Source: Streptomyces sp. NRRL WC-3618 (lineage in GTDB: Bacteria > Actinomycetota > Actinomycetes > Streptomycetales > Streptomycetaceae). Taken from it: a stretch of DNA of 52,833 nucleotides. How positions within the stretch are numbered: the first letter of the stretch is position 1; each line of letters begins with the position of its first letter. Of the stretch, positions 38,091-45,354 are shown in pieces. The stretch covers positions 1-52,833 of the forward strand of contig NZ_LGDW01000447.1 in assembly GCF_001280005.1 (NCBI RefSeq), in the 5' to 3' direction. The notes under the pieces are model-generated. The model did no database searches. It was not told where the DNA came from and saw nothing but the letters and a program-made list of their open reading frames with translations. The translations under genes and the position numbers were made by a program.

Positions 38091-38103
38091 GGCAGATCGG
38101 CCC
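38090..38103. promoter_or_regulatory. DosR-like box just before the response-regulator remnant
   Basis: GGGCA-GATC-GGCCC, one mismatch, starting on the last base of the CBS-BON stop codon. Probably the former promoter box of the lost regulator gene (inference). Confidence 0.45.
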
Positions 38104-38136
38104 TGGTGAAGCCGTCCCGGCTCAGGCCCCGTCCGT

Positions 38137-38225
38137 GCCGTCCGAGCTGGAGAGACTGTCACCGGGAGATCGGCACCAAGCTCCACCTGTCCGAGAAGAC
38201 CGTCAAGAACCACATCTCCCGCCTC
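38137..38225 (+). pseudogene. Remnant of a NarL/DosR-type response regulator (HTH only)
   Basis: In one frame the plus strand reads VPSELERLSP (38137-38166), the usual entry to a LuxR-type HTH. In a second frame it continues REIGTKLHLSEKTVKNHISRL, the recognition helix region seen in DosR/DevR (EKTVKN). The bases coding for the 10-16 residues normally between these parts are missing, the receiver domain is absent, and nothing recognisable follows SRL. It is a deletion fragment of a NarL/FixJ regulator, plausibly the former partner of the DosS-like kinase at 16018-17736. Confidence 0.6.
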
Positions 38226-38651
38226 CCAGGGAGTCCCAGCGAAGTCTCACTCGCCGGTGATCGGGCCGCGTCGGTCGAAGCCGACGGAGCGCGGAAGCCC
38301 TCACGGCCTGGTGGGGCCTACGCCCCCGGGCACAGACCGTCGCCTTCGCTCTACGGACCGGGATACTGTGAGCTGGGGGAAGACCCCTGACGACTCACAT
38401 GGGACGCTCAATCGGTCGCGGGCAGTGAGTGCGGGTCAGGGTCTCGGAATGGGGAGAATCACGACCATGGCGCTCTTCGCGTGCAAGTGGGCAAGGGCAT
38501 GGCCGGGTACCGGCTCGCGCTTCGCCGGTCGCCGTGCTCAGCCGACCGCGGCATGACACACACGACCGAATCGCAGGAACCACAGGAACCACACGCCGGA
38601 CTCACGACCGATCTCCCCGGCGAACAGGAGCACCAGCTTCCGGAGGAAAAG
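38226..38651. other. Gap before the first SARP gene
   Basis: About 425 bp. The SARP frame is open upstream to 38481, but that part has no homology. A 9-bp direct repeat AGGAACCAC occurs twice in a row at 38575-38592, a possible regulator site. No other gene is seen. Confidence 0.35.
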
Positions 38652-41570
38652 GTGCACTTCGCCGTGCTGGGCCCCGTACGGGCCTGGCAGGACGGTGTCG
38701 AGCTGCACCTGGGGCCCCCGCAGCAGCAGGCATTCGTCGCGCTGCTGCTGGCGAACGCCGGTCGGCCCGTCACTTTGACGGAAGCCGTCGACATCCTGTG
38801 GGGGCAGGATCCGCCGCCGAGCGCGGTGAATGTCATACGCCGCTACGTGGGAGCTCTGCGCCGCGTGCTGGAGCCGGGGCTGCCCCGAATGGCGCCAGGG
38901 AAGTGGCTGCTCCGCGAGGGCGGCGGATACCGGCTGGACGTCCGCGTCAGCACACTGGACCTGCTGCGCTTCCGCGACCTCTGCACCCGTGGGCGTACGG
39001 CCGACCGGGCGGACCGTCCCGAACGCGCCGTCGAACTGTACGGGCAAGCGCTGGCGCTGTGGCGCGGCCACGCCGCGCTCGGCATAGCGGCGGAGTCCCG
39101 CAGCCACCCTGTGTTCTCGGTGCTGGACGACGAGCGCCTGGCCGTGGTCAAGGAGGCCGCAGACGCGTCCCTGCGCTGCGGCCGTGCGGAACAGATGCTG
39201 GCTCAACTCCAGCGCACGGCCGACGACCATCCCCTCGACGAGCCACTGCACATCCGCCTGATCCGGTCGTTGTCGCTGACCGGTCATCAGGCCGAAGCCC
39301 TGGAGACGTATCAGAGGATGCGGGTGCGACTGGCCGAGGAGTTGGGCGTCGAGCCCTCCTCCGGCCTGCTGGCCGCCCACCGTGAAGCGCTCGGCGCGCG
39401 CGTCCCAGCCACTTCCACGACGCCTCTCGTAGCCGCGGCCGGCGACGGCCCGACGGGTCCGTCCACCGGCCCTGGGACGGCCGCCCCGGATGCCGGCGAC
39501 CTGCTCGTGCCGCTGCCCCGGCCCGCTCAACTGCCCGCCGCATACGAACACTTCACCGGCCGTGAAGCCGAGATCGACCACATGCTGCGTCACCTTCGGG
39601 CCACCTCGGGCGACCTCGGACCCGGAACCACCATGGTGATCAACGCTATTGGCGGTATGGCCGGGGTGGGCAAGACGACTTTGGCCGTCCAGGTGGCTCA
39701 TCGAGTGTCGGACCGTTTCCCGGACGGCCAGCTGTACGTCAACCTGCGCGGGTTCGACCTCCACGGCTCTGCCATGGATCCGACGGAAGCCGTACGCGGT
39801 TTCCTCGAGGCTCTCGGAATGAGTCCCCGACAGATGCCGGACGGTCTCGAAGCCCAGGCCGCACTGTATCGAAGCCTCCTCGCGAACCGGCGCGTCCTGG
39901 TCCTGCTGGACAACGCGCGCGACGCCGATCATGTACGTCCGCTGCTGCCCGGCGCGGCCGGCTGTCTGGTCCTGATCACCAGCCGCAATCAGCTGACGAG
40001 TCTGGTGGCCGTGAGCGGCGCCCACCCCCTCACCCTCGACCTGCTGTCTCCGAAGAACGCCAGGGAGTCATTGGTACGACGTCTGGGAGCCGACCGGGTG
40101 GCTGTCGAGCCGGATGCTGTCGACACGATCATCTCCCTGTGCGGCGGGCTGCCGCTGGCGCTGGCCATCATCACCGCCCGCGCCCTGATGAACCCGACCT
40201 TCCCGCTGTCCGGCATCGCCGCGGAACTCGTGGAGGCGAACGGAAGCCTCGACGCGTTCGACGGCCTTGACGCGACGACAAATGTGCGGACGGTGTTCGG
40301 CTGGTCGTACCGCACGTTGACCGCCGAAGCGGCGCGGCTGTTCCGGCTCCTGTCCCTGCATCCCGGACCCGACATCGGTACGCACGCGGCCGCGGCGCTC
40401 GCGGACCGTCCGACAGGCCGGGCCCGTTCCCTGCTGGCCGAACTGACGCGCATGCACCTCCTCACCGAGGAGGCCCCGGGCCGCTACCGCTTCCACGACC
40501 TCGTGCGCGCGTATGCGAACGAACTCGTCCGTGCCGAGGACAGCGACGACGAACGTCGCACCGCGATACGCCGCATGCTCGACCACTACCTGGTCACCGC
40601 GCGGTCCAGCGCCTCCCTGCTCGACCCGGCCGGTGTCTTCCCCTCGCCGCCCCTGCCGCCGGAGGTGTCGGGCGCCCCCGCGCCGCTCGATGACACCGAG
40701 GCCGCACTCATCTGGTTCAGCACGGAACGGCTCGTCTTCCTGGAGGTGGCGCGGCAAGCGGTTGACCACGGACTCGGCAGCCACGCCTGGCAACTGGCCC
40801 GACTCCTGGACCCGGTGCACGAACGGTCAGGCCACTGGCACGACTGGGCGGACCTCCAGCGCATCGCTCTCTCCGCGGCCCAGCAGTTCGCCGATTCCGC
40901 GGGCGTCGCCCATGCCCACAGCGGCCTCGGCCGCGCCTATTCCCTGTTGCGCCACTACCGCGAGGCCGAAGAGCACCTGCGCCATGCCCTGTCTCTGTTC
41001 GAAACCCTGGGCGACGACCTCAGCCAGGCACACACGCGACGCGCTCTCGGCTGGGTGATGACCCGTACCGAAAGGAATCGCGAGGCCATACGGCAGACCC
41101 GGCACGCCCTGGACCTGTACCGCATCGCCGGACATCTCAGCGGCCAGGCGGACGCCATGAACGCGATCGCCTGGTACGAAGCGGTACTCGGCTCATACGA
41201 GAAGGCAGTGGCCAACGCCGTACGGTCGCTCTCCCTCTACCGGCGAACGAGCGAGCGCGGCGGCGCGGCCGAGGCCAACACCTGGGACACTCTTGCCTAC
41301 GCCCACCACCATCTGGGTCGCTTCCGGCGGGCCCGCACCTGCTATCTCCGGGCCATCGCCATGCTCCGCAGGAACGGCGACCGCTACAACGAGGCGGGCA
41401 GCCTCGACCGACTCGGTGACACCTGCGCGGCGACCGGCGACCATGCGGCTGCCCGTGCCATGTGGGCACAAGCAGGGGACATCCTCACGGAGATCGATCC
41501 CTCCTGGGCGGCCGAGATACGGGCCAAGTTCCAGAACTCACCCAACTCCTTCGCCCGCATACGGTTGTGA
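38652..41570 (+). CDS. AfsR-like SARP regulator (BTAD - NB-ARC - TPR)
   Basis: 972 aa from GTG 38652, chosen because GGAGG lies 5 nt upstream and the N-terminus VHFAVLGPVRAW then aligns with the paralogue at 42092 (VRLTVLGPVRAW). Domains: OmpR-type winged helix (about 1-95), BTAD (about 100-245), linker, NB-ARC NTPase (about 315-590) with Walker A GGMAGVGKTTLAV and Walker B VLVLLDNAR, then TPR repeats (about 720-960). Such proteins activate secondary-metabolite or developmental genes, with ATP binding and TPRs setting activity. No biosynthetic cluster is present in this window. It ends convergent with a small secreted-protein gene across a hairpin. Confidence 0.9.
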   Translation: MHFAVLGPVRAWQDGVELHLGPPQQQAFVALLLANAGRPVTLTEAVDILWGQDPPPSAVNVIRRYVGALRRVLEPGLPRMAPGKWLLREGGGYRLDVRVSTLDLLRFRDLCTRGRTADRADRPERAVELYGQALALWRGHAALGIAAESRSHPVFSVLDDERLAVVKEAADASLRCGRAEQMLAQLQRTADDHPLDEPLHIRLIRSLSLTGHQAEALETYQRMRVRLAEELGVEPSSGLLAAHREALGARVPATSTTPLVAAAGDGPTGPSTGPGTAAPDAGDLLVPLPRPAQLPAAYEHFTGREAEIDHMLRHLRATSGDLGPGTTMVINAIGGMAGVGKTTLAVQVAHRVSDRFPDGQLYVNLRGFDLHGSAMDPTEAVRGFLEALGMSPRQMPDGLEAQAALYRSLLANRRVLVLLDNARDADHVRPLLPGAAGCLVLITSRNQLTSLVAVSGAHPLTLDLLSPKNARESLVRRLGADRVAVEPDAVDTIISLCGGLPLALAIITARALMNPTFPLSGIAAELVEANGSLDAFDGLDATTNVRTVFGWSYRTLTAEAARLFRLLSLHPGPDIGTHAAAALADRPTGRARSLLAELTRMHLLTEEAPGRYRFHDLVRAYANELVRAEDSDDERRTAIRRMLDHYLVTARSSASLLDPAGVFPSPPLPPEVSGAPAPLDDTEAALIWFSTERLVFLEVARQAVDHGLGSHAWQLARLLDPVHERSGHWHDWADLQRIALSAAQQFADSAGVAHAHSGLGRAYSLLRHYREAEEHLRHALSLFETLGDDLSQAHTRRALGWVMTRTERNREAIRQTRHALDLYRIAGHLSGQADAMNAIAWYEAVLGSYEKAVANAVRSLSLYRRTSERGGAAEANTWDTLAYAHHHLGRFRRARTCYLRAIAMLRRNGDRYNEAGSLDRLGDTCAATGDHAAARAMWAQAGDILTEIDPSWAAEIRAKFQNSPNSFARIRL

Positions 41571-41577
41571 CGTCCGT

Positions 41578-41619
41578 ATCCCGGTGAGTCGGCGAGCTGG
41601 GAATGCCTCTCACCGGGAT
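41578..41619. terminator. Hairpin between SARP and small secreted protein genes
   Basis: 11-bp perfect arms ATCCCGGTGAG (41578-41588) and its complement (41609-41619), 20-nt loop, between convergent stop codons. Confidence 0.55.
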
Positions 41620-41634
41620 TCTCGGCGGCCTGGC

Positions 41635-41874
41635 TCAGACGAGTCGGAAGAGGTACACGCCGTCGCACCAGTAGGTACGGCCCTCGATCGCGGTGGAGAT
41701 CTGTGCGACTGCCCTGCACACATCGATGGTGGGAAACGACCTGACGAATTGGACGCCCTGGGCCGAGGACGGAGCCGCGGAGGACGATCCGGCGGTGCCG
41801 AGGACCACGCTGCTGGCAGCCGCGATGGTCAATACCGCTGCGGTCATCGTGCGCTTCAGTCGTCGTTGATTCAT
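41635..41874 (-). CDS. Small secreted protein, unknown function
   Basis: 79 aa from ATG 41874 (GAGGAG 6-7 nt upstream). The signal peptide (RRLKRTMTAAVLTIAAASSVVLGTAGSSSAA) leaves a mature peptide of about 45 residues with two cysteines (IDVCRAVAQISTA and TYWCDGVYLF), probably one disulfide. I do not recognise a named family; similar short exported peptides are common beside regulators in Streptomyces. It lies between two AfsR-like SARP genes and could be a target of either (inference). Confidence 0.75.
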   Translation of the reverse strand: MNQRRLKRTMTAAVLTIAAASSVVLGTAGSSSAAPSSAQGVQFVRSFPTIDVCRAVAQISTAIEGRTYWCDGVYLFRLV

Positions 41875-42091
41875 GTGGCTCTCCTCGAGTCGTACCGGAT
41901 TCAAGTGCTCCCGTGTGCAGAACGCTACGGCTCGGGCGGTTCACAAAAAGTGACCGATCAGTGAACGCCATGGCGGGCTTGGCGCACACCGATCCAGCAG
42001 GCGGCGGCCTGTCAGGCGGCGGCTGTCTCTCTTCCGCGCCTCCGTTCTGCCGCTGCCGCGCAGGGTCAAAATCGCTCTAGACTCGGGCCTT

Positions 42092-44992
42092 GTGCGGTTG
42101 ACAGTTCTCGGGCCGGTCAGAGCCTGGCGAGACGGGACGGAGCTGAGTCTCGGGCCGCCCATGCGGAGGGCGTTGCTGGCGCTGCTGCTTGCTCAGGTCA
42201 ATCACCCCGTTCCCGTGTCCGCGATCGTGGACGTCCTGTGGGGCGAGGGCGCACCGGACAGCGCGGTGAACGTCGTACACCGACATGTCGGGGTCTTGCG
42301 CAGACTCCTGGACGCGTCGAAGGCTGATGCGAACACCACCGCTCTGATACGCGGATCCGGTGGTTACCGTCTCGAACTCGGTACGGCACAGCTCGATCTG
42401 CTGCAGTTCAAGGCCCTCCGCGCGCAAGCGCGGCGACATCGTGAGGCGGGGGACCGAGCTGCGGGCGTTGACCTTCTGTTGGACGCAATCGGACTGTGGC
42501 GTGGCCCTGTTGCCTCCGGAATCCCCTCCCACATCCGCGCGCATCCGCTGTTCGCACGCATCGATCGTGAGTATCTGGAAGCGGTCAAGGACGCTGCCGC
42601 CGCAGCCATCGAGGCCGGCCCGGACCGGGTCGACCGGACGCTGCTCGTGCTGCGCCGGGCCGCGGCCGAGCACCCGCTGGACGAATCCCTGCACGCCCGG
42701 CTCATCATGGCCCTGGCCGCCACCGGACATCAGACCGAGGCGAGGCACGCGTACGAGGCCGTGAGCAGTCGCCTCCGGGAAGAACTCGGACTCGACCCCG
42801 GCCCGGAGCTGACGCAAACGGGACGGAACCTGACGTCAGCCGCAACAGGCCCAGGCCGGCGAGCTGTTCCCGAGGCATTCCGGGCTTCCCTGCCGGACAA
42901 CCCGGCCTCGGCTGCGGTGAAGCCGGATGTTTTAGGCGTCGAGACGCCTGATACGGCAGACATGGGGACCGCGTGGACGCGTCCGGCGCAGCTTCCGCCT
43001 GATCTCGGCGTCTTCAGCGGCCGGCATACGGAACTCGCCCTTGCGCACGCCGTCCTTCCCGCCGACGACACTGCCGCGCCACCCGTCGTGATCACCACGA
43101 TCAGTGGCATGGCCGGCGTGGGCAAGACCACTCTGGCCGTCCACTGGGCCCACAAGGTGGCCCATCGCTATCCCGACGGTCAGCTGTACACCGACCTGCG
43201 CGGCTTCGACCCGGGCGGGGGGACGGCGAGCCCGGCGCAGGTCCTGCGGGCCTTCCTCGACGCTCTGGGCGTACCCCAACACCGGATACCGGTGAGCGTC
43301 GATGCCCAGGCCGCCCTGTATCGCAGTCTGTTGGCGGGCAAGCGGGTTCTGGTGGTCCTGGACAACGCGAGAGACACCGAACACGTCCGGCTCCTCCTTC
43401 CTGGCGCGGCGGGGTGCCTGGCCGTCGTCACCAGCCGCAATTACCTGTCCGGTCTGGTCGCGGAGGGAGCGCGTCCTCTCGCTCTCGGCGTCCTCGACGC
43501 GGCCGAGTCGCACGGCTTCCTCGCCCGCCGCCTGGGCGAGGACCGGCTTGCCGCGGAACCTCAGTCCGTGGAGGACATCGTCGCGCTGTGCGGTGGGCTG
43601 CCGCTGGCGCTGGCCATCGTCAGCGCCCGGACCGCTGTCCACCCGGAATGGAATCTCGCCGCCATCGCGACGGAGCTACGCGAAGGGGACAGCCACCTGA
43701 CGGCGCTGTCAGCGGGCGATCCGGCCACCGACATCCAGACGGTCTTCTCCTGGTCCTACCGAGTCCTCACCGACATGGCCGCCCGGCTGTTCCGCCTGCT
43801 TGCCCTGCATCCGGGACCCGATGTGTCCGCCGCAGCCGCGGCCTGCCTGCTGGGCGTGGATCGGGCGCGGGCCCGCCCCGTGCTGTCCGAGCTGACCACC
43901 GCACACCTGGTCACCGAACGTTTCCCCGGCCGGTTCGTGTGCCACGACCTTCTGCGTGTCTACGCCGGTGAGCTGCTCGGCGAGCAGGACGACGCCGCGG
44001 AGCAGACCGCCGCGCGACAACGACTCCTGGAGCACCTTCTCCACAGCGCCCATCGGGCGGACGGCCTGCTCGCCCCGCACCGCGAACGCATCACCCTCGC
44101 ACCACCGGTGGCCGGAGCCGATCCGGTCGCGTTCACCGGCCGGGAAGAGGCCGCGAACTGGCTGGAGACCGACCGCGCTGTGATCCTGGCGGCGGTCCGG
44201 GACGACGGAGCACAGACCCACTGCGCCTCGCAGTGCTGGCAGTTGGCCATCACTGTAGAGCTCCATCTCGACCGGCACGGCCGTTGGCAGGAACAACTCG
44301 CTTTGCAGTCCGCCGCGTTGGATGCGGCCCAAAAGGCCGCAGACCTTTCCGGGCGAGCCCATGCGCACCGCGCCCTCGGGTTCGTCCACGGCCGCCTGGA
44401 GAATCCCGCGGAAGCGGTACGGCACCTGGAATCCGCCCTGGAAGTCTTTGCCGCCGCCGGCGACCCGGCGGGCCGGGCTCGCACCCACCGCTACCTCGCC
44501 TTTCAGGCCAACAAGGGCGACCGGCATGACGAGGCCCTCACCCACTATGCCGCCGCACACGCCCTGTACCGCGAGGCTGGACATCTCGTCGGTCAGGCGC
44601 AGGTGTCCAACGAGGTGGGCTGGACCCACATCCTCCGGGGTGACCACGCCCAGGCGCGACTCGACTGCCAGGAAGCGATCGGCCTTCATCAGCACCTCGA
44701 TGACCAGAACGGCGAAGCCGCCGCCTGGGACAGCCTCGGTTACGCGCATCACCACCTGGGCAGGCACCGCGAGGCGATCGGCTGCTACCAGCGCGCGCTC
44801 CTCCTCTACCGCCGGCTGCACGACACCTACCTGGAAGCCGACACCCTCGTGCACATCGGCGACAGCCTCGAAGCCCTGGGCGACATGGCTCGGGCAGACG
44901 CATCCTGGCGACAGGCGCTCGAGATCCTGGAGAACATCGCGCACCCGGAGGCCGAGACGCTGCGGAAGCGACTCATACAGAACCCGGGGTGA
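42092..44992 (+). CDS. AfsR-like SARP regulator (BTAD - NB-ARC - TPR), paralogue
   Basis: 966 aa from GTG 42092. Winged helix (about 1-95, VRLTVLGPVRAWRDGTELSL), BTAD (about 100-245), NB-ARC (about 315-590) with Walker A GMAGVGKTTLAVHWAHK and Walker B VLVVLDNAR, and TPR repeats (about 720-960, LGYAHHHLGRHREAIGCYQRAL). It is collinear with the protein at 38652-41570 along its whole length, so the two arose by duplication. A TTA codon at 42932-42934 (codon 281, in the linker between BTAD and NB-ARC) would make full translation depend on the bldA tRNA; I see no TTA in the first paralogue. Followed by a long inverted repeat acting as terminator. Confidence 0.92.
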   Translation: MRLTVLGPVRAWRDGTELSLGPPMRRALLALLLAQVNHPVPVSAIVDVLWGEGAPDSAVNVVHRHVGVLRRLLDASKADANTTALIRGSGGYRLELGTAQLDLLQFKALRAQARRHREAGDRAAGVDLLLDAIGLWRGPVASGIPSHIRAHPLFARIDREYLEAVKDAAAAAIEAGPDRVDRTLLVLRRAAAEHPLDESLHARLIMALAATGHQTEARHAYEAVSSRLREELGLDPGPELTQTGRNLTSAATGPGRRAVPEAFRASLPDNPASAAVKPDVLGVETPDTADMGTAWTRPAQLPPDLGVFSGRHTELALAHAVLPADDTAAPPVVITTISGMAGVGKTTLAVHWAHKVAHRYPDGQLYTDLRGFDPGGGTASPAQVLRAFLDALGVPQHRIPVSVDAQAALYRSLLAGKRVLVVLDNARDTEHVRLLLPGAAGCLAVVTSRNYLSGLVAEGARPLALGVLDAAESHGFLARRLGEDRLAAEPQSVEDIVALCGGLPLALAIVSARTAVHPEWNLAAIATELREGDSHLTALSAGDPATDIQTVFSWSYRVLTDMAARLFRLLALHPGPDVSAAAAACLLGVDRARARPVLSELTTAHLVTERFPGRFVCHDLLRVYAGELLGEQDDAAEQTAARQRLLEHLLHSAHRADGLLAPHRERITLAPPVAGADPVAFTGREEAANWLETDRAVILAAVRDDGAQTHCASQCWQLAITVELHLDRHGRWQEQLALQSAALDAAQKAADLSGRAHAHRALGFVHGRLENPAEAVRHLESALEVFAAAGDPAGRARTHRYLAFQANKGDRHDEALTHYAAAHALYREAGHLVGQAQVSNEVGWTHILRGDHAQARLDCQEAIGLHQHLDDQNGEAAAWDSLGYAHHHLGRHREAIGCYQRALLLYRRLHDTYLEADTLVHIGDSLEALGDMARADASWRQALEILENIAHPEAETLRKRLIQNPG

Positions 44993-45354
44993 TCTGCGCC
45001 CCGGCGCCCATCCCGTCGGCACCTTCAGTCACCTGGGCCTGACTGGTGTGGCCGCGCGTTGCTGGTGTGCGCCCGCGCGGCCGTTTCCGGTGCCAGGAGC
45101 ATCGACGAGCTCGCCGAGGGGGCGCCCGCGCCCAGGCCGGACAGCTCGCGGCCACTGGCATCCGCCGGCACCTGCTGTGCGGAAGGATGCCGCCCCAAGA
45201 CCCTCCACGTGGAAGGGGTCAGGCACGTCCGCGCCCGACCCCTTCCACGTGGTTCAACCTGCGCCGGGTTTATCAGCACATCTGGGCGAAGCGGTGCCGC
45301 AGCCTTGGAGCGGCGGCACCGCTTGTACCCGTCAGGCCGGCGGCCGGGTCTGGT
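44993..45354. other. Intergenic region between convergent SARP and GH54 genes
   Basis: 362 bp without a gene. It contains the inverted repeat at 45205-45252 and nothing else I can identify. Confidence 0.5.
45205..45252. terminator. Inverted-repeat terminator between SARP and GH54 genes
   Basis: 16-bp perfect arms CCACGTGGAAGGGGTC (45205-45220) and complement (45237-45252) with a 16-nt loop. The outer part of each arm is itself the palindrome CCACGTGG. Confidence 0.65.

Noticed and set aside
38481..38651. N-terminal extension of the first SARP (from 38481 or 38553)
   Set aside because: The GTG at 38652 has an ideal GGAGG spacing and aligns with the start of the paralogue; the extension has no similarity to SARP proteins.
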